64,000 nt of DNA from Engraulis encrasicolus (lineage: Eukaryota; Chordata; Actinopteri; Clupeiformes; Engraulidae): assembly GCF_034702125.1 (NCBI RefSeq), contig NC_085876.1:5248864-5312863 (forward strand). The letters are read 5' to 3'. The notes beneath the pieces were generated by a model. That model was given only the letters and a program-made list of their open reading frames with translations, was not told the DNA's origin and ran no database searches. The position numbers were made by a program, and so were the translations under genes. Below, piece by piece: positions 32,546-45,700 of the stretch (position 1 is the first letter of the stretch; each line of letters begins with the position of its first letter).

Positions 32546-33193
32546 ATAAACACAAAGTTACTACCTCCGCCAAGTATGTTTCTGCGTTCGTCGTTCGCAG
32601 TGCGTGTGTATTTCTGTCCACCAGAGGGCGGAGGTGCATGTGCTCTCTGAAAACTAGTGGTGCGACGTTAGCGAACGAGCCGATTCTTTTGAGCGGCTCC
32701 CAGAAGTGAACGATGGGAACCGGATCACAGCTGGGGGAGCCACTCTACCGTTATTTCGTTCATTTTTCATTCATTTTAAGCACGTGACCTCGTCACTAGG
32801 AGGGCACAGCCTGGCTACATAAATCCAATCTCTACTGAAAACATTTCAATTGGGGTTAGAACAGGGATGGGGAACCTATGTCTCGTTTACGGTGGCGTCA
32901 TATAATTAAACATACTTTTCCGTGGCAAGCTTCACGGATGTTGTATTGAACTTGCTCTAAGCACATTTTGAAAATAACTTGTGTGTTTACTGAAATATTG
33001 TCAAAAATTTTACTTTTCAAAAGGGGATGTACTCATTAGTTATGTGCATCATCTTGAGTGACCATATAAAACAGTCTAAACATAAAAATATGGCAAATAA
33101 TTTACATTCCAGAAAACATTTATATACAATTAACAATTCTAAAGCACAGCTTTTGATCGCGTGTATTATTTTAAAGACAGTGAGGGGACATGT

Positions 33194-33736
33194 TTACATT
33201 GCAGCCATCTGATGGAGTTGTGTCTTGAACCTTTGTCCCTCATGAGACAGCTGGGCGACTCGGTCCACCATTTCCTGCACAGCTAGCGTGTTTGGATAGA
33301 TGAGAGCAGCTCTCTTAGTGGCCGCCACCACCGTCTTCAGCAAGTCACACAGAGCGTTGCTGGAGTTCATGATGCGATTGGCCACATCAAGTGCACTGGC
33401 CTGACGCGAGAGGGAGTCTCCGACGAAGACCAACTTGTGTGCGCTGAGGATCACGAACTTGCTGTGAGCGACAAAAATGCGAGGCGGCTGTCCGGCAGCC
33501 ACACAGCTAAAGAAGGCATCGATGGCACTGAGAAGTGTGTCAAAGTGCTGTTCGCATTGGTCGGCATAGAAACCCAAAAGCTGACGGTCAGCTCCGCCCC
33601 CCGCTGACGAGGAAGAAGAGGAGTCAGAGCGTGCAGAGGAGGAGCCAGCAGAGTGATGGTGATTGGCTATCCACCGAGTGACGTCATTTTCCACCGGTCT
33701 GATCACTTCCTCCTCCAGTCGTCTCAACTTGTCGAG
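33194..33736 (-). CDS. nedd9: nedd9 terminal exon (C-terminal domain)
   Basis: Acceptor TTATGTCACAG, 180 codons plus TAA. Starts LDKLRRLEEEVIRPVENDV, has a short Ser/Gly-rich insert, then the FAT-like C-terminal helical domain (RQLLGFYADQCEQHF... ) ending QLHQMAAM. This domain mediates targeting to adhesions and partner binding in Cas proteins. Confidence 0.95.
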   Translation of the reverse strand, partial: LDKLRRLEEEVIRPVENDVTRWIANHHHSAGSSSARSDSSSSSSAGGGADRQLLGFYADQCEQHFDTLLSAIDAFFSCVAAGQPPRIFVAHSKFVILSAHKLVFVGDSLSRQASALDVANRIMNSSNALCDLLKTVVAATKRAALIYPNTLAVQEMVDRVAQLSHEGQRFKTQLHQMAAM

Positions 33737-36700
33737 CTGTGACATAACAGACAAAAAGAAAGCAAAACATGGCTTTCCCATTTTATTTACAAACACTAGC
33801 TTGTGTGTGTGCAACACAGGGGAACCTTCTTCCTGTCTGGCCCAGGCACCCGTGTGGTCATAATTCATCCCTGTCACTAAAGCTCTTTTTTTGTTACTTA
33901 GGGCTGGATTCCATCTACAGTGTTGCTTATTTGGTGTGAGGAGGTTGTATTTGTGTGAAGAGCTCCGCAAAATCAGCTGGTTTGCTTAACTCTACACACA
34001 GTTGTCAAAATAAATGTTTTTGAACTAAGTCGTGAAACACACCCATCACATTACTAACACACATTGCCGCAGCTAGACAGACAGTGAAAATTAAAACACA
34101 CCTTACCTCTTGATTCCTTTATTCACAAAGTATGTCATTTTGAGGAGTCTAGTGTGTGAGTGTGTTCGTCATTTGAAAGTTGTGTGTAAAGCAGGGAGTT
34201 GTGTGTTCAGTTATGCTAAATGAGTGTTGTCTTTGTTACATTCTGCAAAGCATGTGTGCATGTAATTCATTTTATTTTAGTTAAGTTATACTTCATCTTT
34301 GCTTGTTATGTAGTGGTTCCGTGTTAATCAGAACATTTGTTCAAAATGAAGTTTAAGGTTAGGGCCTAACCTCTCATTTTCTTTTTCAGCACTAATCTGA
34401 GGACAGCGACAGCTGCAACACGAGCGGTCCTATATGGCCCAGGATCAAGTGTTAATATTGTACTGCTGTTTGGTTCCAACGCGGCACACACTGTTTGTAA
34501 CATTTGATGATTTATTGAGATAAGATGTCCAGAGCGCTGATCAAAATGATGACAAGCATTTTCTATTAACACAGAGTCAAACACTAAATTTACTCTGTCC
34601 AAACTCTGTCCAAACTTTTGGACATTATGGTTATTAGGCCGCTTGCCATCGTCTTCTCAAGTAGCTACAGGATGCTGCAACCTCACCTGTTCCTGTTCCA
34701 GCTGGACCTTCTGTTTCGTAATGTTCTCCTTATCTAACAGTTGCCTCTGGTGCTGCTCAAACTCCTCTTTGCCCTGAAAGAAATGAGATAAGAGTGGTTT
34801 AAGAATACACACTCTGAAAACAGAACTGATTAAGAAATGAGAGGAAACTGTGTATAATGTCTTACTCTCTACAGTTGAGGTAAGGTGCATGGCATGTCTA
34901 TATTGTCAAACAAGAATAGAAATCAGTGCCAATGTGTGGGGAAGAAATGAGAGAGGAGTGCTTTAAGAAATGTGAGAAGAGTGCTTTAAGATATGAGAGA
35001 TCAGTGGTTTAATGCAAGGTAAGCCAAGGCAAGGAAATTCATTCACATACGCAGTTCAACCCACCCAATGCATTTTTTTAACAGCAGATGGCAACCCTGA
35101 AAGGTTGAGATTTTGATGAGCAATGTTTTGGCTATGTTGTCCCTTATTGCACTGAGTCGCAAAAATAAGAAGAACATCCAAGGAGAGAGCTCACAGTTCG
35201 TTTTCTAGCAACATTGACCGTTCTAACTGTTGGTCAGTGTCACGGCTTCATCTGTACAGCGCAGCATTCTGGCGAATCGTGCGCTGGAAATAAGCCGATA
35301 ACAACACTAGAACAAGGGCAAGTTTGTGCTCAGTTCCTAGGTTTGTAACGAAGCAGATGCCCCACAGTTGCAGAGAAACGTCTAGAAACCACAAAACTAC
35401 AGCACAGGGTTGGCCTAAAGGAACGAAGACCTTCCTTAAGCCCACTGGACCTTGTGTCATCAGCAAGTGCAAGCCCTGCACTCGCAGTAGGACATAATCA
35501 TTCATTCATAAACTATTTAATTAATCATTTAAATCCTGTCTTGTAGGCCTAGGCTTTCAAGGATTCATCTTCTAAAGCCTGCAACTCCTATGGTTCCACT
35601 ACCGCATACCTACCTCAAACTCTGACTGAAAATCAATTACAAAAAGCATGAGACTAGCAGAATGTGTCCAAGTACTTCACTTTAATGTTGCTCCAAATTC
35701 GCTTGACAGGAAGGCTGTCTCAGTGTCTTTACAGTAGGCTATTATTTTAAGTAATAATATTCACAATATTGCTCAGGTTTCATTACAAAAAGGGAATTGC
35801 AACTAAATCGCAACTTTTTGGCATTTTAGATCGCAACTTTCAACGAAAAATCTTAGCAAATTCCTGGGGAGACTGGCTAATAAAATGCTGGGGGAGGAAA
35901 CCCTGTGGTCCCTTACCTGCAAATGGACATAATCGTAGTCCTCCATCCAGCTCTTGATGCACTTCTCACTGTTGTTCATGTTGGCCTTCTCTGCTGCCAC
36001 CGGGAAAGGCCTCCTCATCTCATTGTTGCAGTTGTAATCCGTGTGGTTGTGTCTGAGAGGGTGTATGACGCCCACACACTCCTCCCTTGTGCCCTTGCAG
36101 AGTGTGCCCTCCCCGACGGCTGACGACCGAGTGAAGAGCAACTCGGCACTCCCGCCAATTGTGGAGGCTAGCTGCCTGGCGTCATCCGCCGCCGTGCGCG
36201 ATACTATTACGAAACGGTCCAAGTCCTCATTCTTACCCTGGTGCTTGCTGCTGCTACTGCCCCCACCTGAAAGCACATGCTGTTGTGACGTCCATCTGCA
36301 CATGTCCAGATCCTGGTGCTGTTGCGCCTGCTGGAGTAGAAGCTGCGAATCCTCCAGCTTCAACAGCTGCCGCCTGAGCTTGCCATAGAGAGTCGGGTCC
36401 GGGAGCGCTGCAGCGTTGCCCATGGCGCCACGGCCAAACAGCAACAGGTCGTTGAGAGCTCCGCGAACCATCTCCAAGGCTGTCTGGACCTCTTTGGCGT
36501 GGCGCTCCATGAAAGGGAGTGTCATGGTTGTGGTCCTCCAGTGTGCTGAGGAGACCAGCTCCACCAGGGCGGCGCTAGAGGACTCCACCGCCAGCCGCAG
36601 CTGACCTAGCCTCTGGACGGCCGAGTCCAGGTCTAGCGCAAGCCGAGGCTCAGGGGGCGAGCCAGCTGCAGAGGAGGAGGAGCTGGACATGCTGCTGCTG

Positions 36701-39700
36701 CCACGGGCGCTGCTGCCCACGCTGGAAAATGATAGGCGGCTCATGTTGTCGGTCACGTCACCTGGCAACCGTGGTGGCGTATCACGACTTGGCACTTGGT
36801 CGTAGATGGCAAGGTGGCCAACTCGTCGCTCGCGCTCAGTCGATGACGCCAGTCTGTTCTGTGGGGGCGATTGAACGTCACAGGGAATGTCGTACAAGTC
36901 TCTGCGTGCCTCGGCCCCCACTGAAGACAGCTGACCACCAGGTGGAACGTCGTAAATGCTGTTGTCATCCGGCCCGCCGCGATAACGGTGATGAGAGGCT
37001 GCGCCCGCATCGGGGAGGATGGTGGAGAGCGGGGGGAATTGTGTGGCTTTGCAATGGGAAGAAGGTGGAGGGGCGTCATAAATCGTCTCTTGCTTCCGCT
37101 TGTGTGGCTGTGGGAAGTCGTAGCTGCTCTCCTCCCCCGCCACTGGGTCACTTCGACAGGAAGGCACCGAGTAAAGCTGCAGGTTAAAAGAGCAAAAAGA
37201 ATAGAGTAGAATAGACGTTATTGTCATGTAAGCATTATAATTTGTCTTTGCAGTCACCGGGTGTCACCCGGCACTGACAAGTCAAGGGTAGCGTGAGCAA
37301 TACAACAGCACATTGAAATTGGCAGGAGTGCTCCTTTAAATGACATACTAAAACAATAGTAAAACCTGACTTTAGGAAAGGAGTTATTTTCAAGATGACC
37401 CCTAGGTAGGCCAAAAAAAAATGTAATAGCCAGGACTACGAAACTTCTTCAGTGTATTAGACACATAAAATCTAAAACAAATTGTATTGGAAGTCTTCTG
37501 AACATTTCTTTCATCTTATGCAAATTATCCCCTCGCTCATTAAATATGCACATATCTGGGTGCATTGGGTGAATACCATTTTTTTCCTGATCCTTGATCC
37601 ATCCCAACAGTGCATGAGATACAGTGCCCTCCATAATTATTGGCACCCCTGGTTGAGATGTGTTTTTTAGCTTCCAATTATTTTTTTTTTTTCTAAATAA
37701 TATAGGACCTTAATGGAAAAAAAGAGAAAAATCCAACCTTCAATACAAGTGCATTTATTCAGTGGGGAAAAAATCCCACATAAAGAAATAATTATTTGAC
37801 ATCAAATAATGTGTGTCACAATTATTAGCACCCCTGGTGTTAATATTTTGTACAACCCCCTTTTGCCAACAAAACAGCACCTAATCTTCTCCTATAATGT
37901 TTCACAAGATGGGAAAAGACAGAATGAGGGATCTTCAGCCATTCCTCTTTGCAGAATCTCTCTAAATCATCCAGAGACCTGGGTCCTCTCCTCTGTACTC
38001 TCCTCTTCAGCTCACCCCACAGGTTCTCAATGGGGTTGAGGTCTGGGGACTGAGATGGCCATGGGAGGAGCTTGATTTTGTGTCTGGTGAACCATTTCTG
38101 TGTAGATTTGGCCATATGTTTAGGGTCATTGTCTTGCTGAAAGACCCAGTGACGACCCATCTTCAGATTTCGGGCAGAGGGCAACAGATTTCGATTTAAA
38201 ATGTCCTGGTATTTGAAAGCATTCATGATGCCATGCACCCCAACAAGGTTCCCAGGGCCTTTGGAAGCGAAACAGCCCCACAGCATGACTGACCCACCCC
38301 CATACTTCACAGTGGGTATGAGGTGCTTTTCAGCATGCGCATCTTTTGTGGCACGCCAGACCCACTTAGAGTGTTTGTTGCCAAAAAGCTCAATCTTAGT
38401 CTCATCTGACCAAAGCACACGGTCCCAGTTGAAGCCCCAATACCGCTTGGTGAACTCCAGACATTTGCGTTTATGATTGTGACTGAGGAAAGGTTTTCTC
38501 CGTGCATGCCTCCCAAACAGCTTGTTGGCGTGTAGACAGCGCCTGATGGTTGATTTGGAGACTTTGTGACCCCAGGATGCTACCATTTCTTGTAATTCTG
38601 TAACAGTGAGCTTTGGAGATCTTTTGATTTCTCTTACCATCCTCCTCACTGTGCGTGGTGGCAAAATAAACTTGGGTCCTCGTCCAGGCTTGTTTACCAC
38701 TGTTCCAGTTGTTTTGAACTTCTTAATTATTCCTCTCACAGTGGATATGGGCAGCTGCAGTTGAGTGGCAATCTTCTTGTAGCCTCTGCCTGACCTGTGA
38801 AGGTCGACGCACATCTGCCTCACTTGTATGCTGTGTTCCTTTGTCTTTCCCATGTTTTAAGAGTGCATAAGAGAAATGGCCTCGGTGTCACGTCATATTT
38901 ATACCCCAGGGAAACAGGAAGTGATGAACTACTAATTAAATGTTCCTACATACTCTGGTAAACTTTGTAAACCACTGTAGAAATGACAGAAATTCTTCAA
39001 TTATATTTATTTCCTGGGAATTGTTAAGGGTGCCAATAATTGTGAAACAGGTGATTTAATCAAAAATAACTATTTTTTAGTCAGGGATTTTTGCTATTTT
39101 CTTACAATTCATTTGAGTTGAATGCTACATTTTCCTAAAATTTTCAGTGTGACAGTATTCTTCTGCAATAAACACTGAATATATTTTAAGGCTTTTAACA
39201 CATCTCAACCAGGGGTGCCAATAATTATGGAGGGCACTGTATAACCAAATCCTTCTTAAAAAGCTGCAGTATGTAGTTAGGAAGAGAGGAAGAGATCTGC
39301 CGAGTTAGGCTTGAGTAGGTTAATGATAAATCGAGATATTGTGTTTCATGCTGCCATGATATCAAACTCAATATGGGCTCTACCACTGTCAGCCCAAATA
39401 AGGTTGAAGGAAACCTTGGTGTCATGATTAATGATTAAATTTGATCTTTTGTCCTCTTTCCACATAGCTCCAGGGGCCCAGACATGCCCCTTGTCACTGT
39501 TCAAAATACAACATATCTTCTTAGCTTGTGTAATAAGACCCTTGCAAATGATCCAGAATACGACGGCACTTCTGGCTTTCACCCAACCAAAACGGGTGCA
39601 TGGAACTTCTCTTTTTGTCAACCTACATTGGCTACCAACCAGTGTCCGTTCTAATTAAGCACAAGGCCTTGACCCTTACCTACAAAGCTAAAGCAGGCTC

Positions 39701-42700
39701 TGTTCCTGACTGATGATGTGTCCAAAAGGGAATTAGAAGATGTTTGACAACACAAGAATGAAATTACCATCAAGCAGTATTTTGCTAACATACAAAATAT
39801 TAAGCCGGTAATAGACCGGCTGAAATGAGCTTATAATAACTTTCAACATTTTATTAGAAAGTGATCAAATGAAAATATAGAGAGATGTACATCATCTGGT
39901 GACCTTTTAAATCCGTTTCAACATTGATAGCATCAAGAAGTCAGGTCCTTTCCTGAAGTCAGGTTTTACAATAATTTTGATATGCTATTAAATACACCTA
40001 GATGTATCAAAATCAGTTGAAAAACCTTCTGTATAAATTAGTTTGAGGTTGGGTGCTTTTTTTACACTGTAGATGTACTCTCCTATACACATGCAGCATG
40101 GCTGTGATGTGAGTAGGTGAGGTTTGAAAAGTATATACTTGGGTGTGTGGTTGGACTACATGGATGTGTTAGTGAGATTTAAGTGCTTTCCTAACCTTTT
40201 ATTTGAATGATTAATTGCTTCACCGAACAAGGACAGCTCAATGTTGTTAACAATGGAATGACAATATAGAATATCTTTTTTATTTATTATTATTACCATT
40301 ATCATACTTTAAACTGGTATGCCTTTCTCCATTCTATTATGTCTGTTAAGCACTTTAAAAATGATTACCCCATGGCCGGCGACCCGGGTTCGATTCCTGC
40401 CCGGGTCATTTGCCGATCCTTCCCCGACTCTCTGCCCACTCATTTTCTGTCCCTCTTTCACGGTCCTATCTGAATAAAGGCCGAAATGTCCAACAAAATA
40501 CATTAAAAAGAGAAAAAAGCTCACCCCTTGAGATGAGAGGGGAACATCATAGACGCCCTGCTGCCGCCTGCTGTCCGACCGCAACAGTGGAGGGACGTCG
40601 TAAAGTGCCTGGCAAGATTTCCCTGCATGATTCCCTTGGGGTACGTCATATATCTAGATAGACAGAAAGAAGGAAAGGCAGACAGACAGACCGACCTGTT
40701 GGTACAATAGGATTACATGGTAATGTCAATGAATCTTGGACTTAGATGTAGCATAACGGTCATTATACATCAACATCCATGTGACCCTCTGATGAAGACA
40801 GAAATAGCACCATCGTCACGTCAGGTAAAAGATAAAACTGACACAAACATAAAAAAGTGTTTCCTAAAGACAAATTCCACCACCAGTTGGGTGAATTATT
40901 ATACCAGGGTAGCCATCCATAACACACGTACAGTATGACATGCACACACTCTTTCATAAAGCAAGATTTCCTCATTTTGTAACATGAGAATAAAAAGAGA
41001 ATTAAATGTCATGCTCAAATACCTTATCTGATACATTCTTATTTCTGGCGATAAATAAGAGACCACAAAAATATTATTCAGAACAAGGACAAATAGAGAG
41101 TAGAGTATCATTTATTGATCCCAGGGGTAAATTAAGGCGTCAAGTAGCATACATAAATACACAAGACATTACACACATGTTAACCATATATGGCTCATGT
41201 AAGATCCCCCCATATGGGCCCTGACGAAGAGGCGCTAAATTCACAGCGCCGGTGGCTCATGGGCACGATATTAACATTTGTTTGCGTTTTTCTTTATTTC
41301 AAGCCTTTGTTTACAATCTATCGCCTTTGTTTTGGCTCCTCTGTGCTACCTTTTCACTTCGAAGATAAACTTTGCATATCTTACATCTGGATCTGAAAAG
41401 TACTGTGTGAGTGAGTACCCCCCTTCGAGTAATCGCTCGGAGACCTTGGCCACCTGTTCCATTTGCGCACCTCCCGGCGTGATAACCCACGGAACCTCCG
41501 GGCCAGTGTGCTCCCGCGCGCTCTCCAGCTGATTTCAGCGCGCACCCCCCGAGGGGTGTCCCCGCGCACCTCTGGTCGACTGGCCAGATGTTCAAAGCTC
41601 ACCTTGCAGGAGTTCCCGCCAGATCTGAGATGTGTGACTTAAATGCTTACTATGACAGGTTGAAAATTGCTACGATGTGTTTGGTATCAATCTGATGGTC
41701 ATATTTCGGGTGGTGACAAGGTATTGGTGTTGAAAATGGTCGTAGATGATTTATTAAAGATTTAGAATCATAGGAATGAATGAAGAGTCGGGCATTTGCC
41801 CAACCCCTCTGGGTTACAGTAGCCCAGCCCAAATTAATAGTCGCAGCCTATTGGCTACCTGGCCAAGGTGACCCACGTGGTAAATATTCATTTAAGACGG
41901 GGGGAAATATGAATTCTATGAGGTTTTATCTGTATCCAGATCCTCTGCGAATCTCTCGTTCGTGTAGCCTTTCCTCTTGTTCAGGTATGCATTGTTCAGG
42001 TATGCATACAATTTCTTTCAAATTGTACTTTGACGTAGAATTAGATTTGTCCTGTAATAAAACTTTCATTGATCTATCTTTGCTATAGACCCCGTTTATT
42101 CCTTCATAAGGTTATTGTACTGTCGAAACGTAGCAGCTCCAAAGACATTTCTCCATGTGGAGTGGGACGCTATACTTCGGGTCAGCAGAGTTCTACCTGA
42201 TTGCAGAGATGTATAGTAACGTAATGTAAGTAAAAGTAACGAAGTACTGTACTTAAGTACTAAACTGCAGTATCTGTACTTTTTTGAGTAATATTTTTTT
42301 TCTCATACTTGTACTTTTACTGCACTACATTTTTCTGATGAAATTAATACTTTTACTCCGATATATTTTTCATGTGCTGCTTTCGTTACTCGTTACTCGT
42401 TTCTATGCCCGAGCGCTAGATGGCTCTGTCATCACCAGATATGATGGAACGTGTTCACGGTCACGGCAATGGTAGGGAAATAAAAGCAGATTGCATTCTT
42501 GCGCTTGTCTTTTGGCGCGGTCAGTGACGCTCAGTTGGCATTGACACTGGCATGTTGGCAAGATGGATGAGGTAGACGAGGTATCACTATCAACATCAAC
42601 GACACTGCACTTCCATTGCACTTCATAAGAGACTTATTGTACAGAGCTCTAATAAACCAAATGGTATTCAAACTTTTGACTGACTTTTTTTCCCCCATTT

Positions 42701-45700
42701 TTTTTAATGCAGTACTTTTACTTCTACTTCTACTTTTTACTCAAGTAGCAAAACTTGCAATACTTCTACTTGCTTTACTTAAGTACAACACATTTTGAAT
42801 ACTTTTGTCCTTCTACTTGAGTAAGGTAAGGAAAGGTTACTTTTGACTTTTACTCAAGTCATTTGACAAGATGATACTGGTACTTATACTCCACTACTTT
42901 TCTCCAGTACTTTATACATCTCTGCCTGATTGTCACTGGTGTCTACTTAGGATAAAAATATGTTATCGTAAACTGGAACTTAAGCGGGGTGATCAGATCT
43001 TTTGAGTGTAGTTCTTGACATACACCTCTCGCTTCCTATTGCAGTCGAATAGGAGTAAAGTGTATGGGACTTAGGATCTTAGAAGTATGGTACCTTCCAG
43101 CAACCTTAACCTCTGATTTGTTCTAGACGTCTCTCATATGGGATGGACATGCATAAAGAAATTAGTCGGGCCGCGTGCAAATCAGTTCTACAAGTAAATG
43201 GAAACCTTTGACAGCTGGACTCAGACTTAACCGATATTGTTGGAATATTCATAATAAGAACAGTTCATATTAATTGAGTGCAATCACACAATTATCCTGG
43301 AACTAGGGAGATCTGCGACTGAGATCCCATCATAATACGGAAACTTGGTAAATTAGGAACTAAAATGAAATGTTTTCTACAGTCCATAGTTTAAGGAGCA
43401 GAGCATGAGACTAGGATTCCGGTGTTGGGCCTATCTCAGGTTTCACTCACTCTTAGACATTTAGCCCAAGGCAGGTTTCTCTCTCTCGCGCACGCACTCT
43501 CGCACGCACCCACCCACACCCACACACCAAATTATAAAGTGTTCACAGTGTCACATGTGCCTTGGCTGAGCAGCACACATCAGCCCAAGACAAAGTGACC
43601 AACACAGTGTCCAGGAGTGTCAGAAGTCACTGTGCATAGTAAAGATAAAGTGTCCAGGAGTGTCAGAAGTCACTGTGCATGGTACAATATCCATTGTATT
43701 CCTTGGAAAAAGATGGGGTATCACAAGTGGCACGCTGTGACGGTCCACACACACACGCATGTGCACGCACGCACACACGCACACACACACTAGAAAAAGA
43801 TGATTGTCCTGTAGGCTGTACTGGAGAAATAAAAAGAAAAAACACAGTGCAGTACAGTAAAGAATCCTAGTGCAGTGTGTAGATATTCCAAGTGTAGAAA
43901 AGGCGAAGGATAAGAGTCCAGGTAGAAGCACATGAAGGTACAGAAGGCATGCAGATAAAGTGTGCAGGAGTGGGGGTTTGTTTGCAGTCCAGTCACCTAT
44001 GACGATCTCTCTCTGTGTGTCCTTCTGTGTGATGTTTAATAGCTAGATGGCCCTGAGGACAAAGGACCTCTGTAGTCTGTATGTCTTGCAGGAGATGGCG
44101 TACAGTCTGTAACTGAACAGGCTTCTCTGGTTGTCAAAGACTGGGTACAGGGGGTGCTTGTAGTTGTCCAATATAGAGTCCAGTCTGCTCAGAGTCCTCT
44201 TCTCAGCTGTGGAAGTGAGAACCTCCAGTTCGGTGCCTACAACAGACTCAGCTTTCCTCACCAGCATGTCAAGGCGTCCAGCATCTCTCTTCCTAATGCT
44301 ACCACCCCAGCATGCCACAGCTTAGGAGCACAATGGCCATGACAGACTGGTAAAACATCTGCAGGAGTTTGTTGCAAAAATTGAAGGATCTCAGCTTCCT
44401 CAGAAAGTAGAGTCTGCTCTGTCATTCCTTGTACAGTGCTTGTGAGTTAGTCAAATGTCAAAATAACACCAATGATGTAATGTTTTCAGATCTCAAAAAG
44501 AAAACAAGATTACATTCACTTTAAAGGTGCACTGTGTAATATTTATAGTAGTTCATTTCCAGAATCCATGCTGCCCATTCACAAGTATTACCTTTTTAAA
44601 GGGACACTGTGTGAGATTTTAAGTTGTTTATTTCCAGAATTCATGCTGCCCATTCACTAATGTTAACTTTTTCATGAATACTTACCACCACCATAAAATT
44701 CAAAGTATTCATTATGATTGGAAAAATTGCATTTTTCATACATGAAAAGGGGGATCTTCTCCATGGTCCGCCAATCGCCATTTTGAATTTCCAGAAATAG
44801 CCATTTTTAGCTGGAAAAATGACTGTACTTGGACCATATTAGAAAATATTAGTTTATTACTTCGTAAACTTTCGTGTAAAGATCAGATTTGGCAATAGGC
44901 AGCCCAGTTTCAATGAGCAGCATAGTTGCAATACCTTTTTTGACCATTTCCTGCACAGTGTACCTTTAACAAATACTTACCACACCATCAAATTCTAAGT
45001 ATTCATTATGACTGGGAAAATTGCACTTTTCATACACGAAAAGGGTGATCTTCTCCATGGTCCGCCATTTTGAATTTCCAGAAATTGTAATCTTTAGCTG
45101 CAAAACTTACTGTACTTTGGTCATCCAAGTAAATATTAGTTTATTATTTAGTAAATCATGAAAACACCTAATTAGGAAGTGAACAGCACAGTTTCAATGA
45201 TCAGTGTAGTTGCAATACCTACTCTGGACACATCCTACACAGTGCACCTTTAGCAACTTAACCCATTTTGACCTGGAGACACACGTGTCGTTTTACCTTT
45301 GACGCCGGGAGTGACGTTCTTGCGTTTTCAACAATGCAGGCATTTTAAAATGATTTTGTTATTGTCTGAGTGCCTGAAATGCACATTGGGGGGTAAAAAG
45401 TGGTGTGTGAGTCATGTGATAAACAAAATCGTTCCTGGTTGGTTTACCCTACAGAAAAAAACATCCGAGCCTTTTTGTCAGCGCCGTGTTTTTTTTAAAA
45501 AGACGGTAACGACCATGGCTGATATAATTGACTGTTGTTAGCAATATTGAGGGCATTGTTTTAAATTTGATTAGCAATGAGGATGATGTTGAGCTGGAGA
45601 TACCTGACGATAGATAAAGGTCAGTGGCTGCGAGCAATGTTTGAAGATGAGCAGGAAAACTTGCCATTTATGCAGTCTATGCCGGTTGTGAGTTTATAAG

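Noticed and set aside
36041..37209. Plus-strand frames opposite the large nedd9 exon
   Set aside because: Antisense shadows of a GC-rich coding exon.
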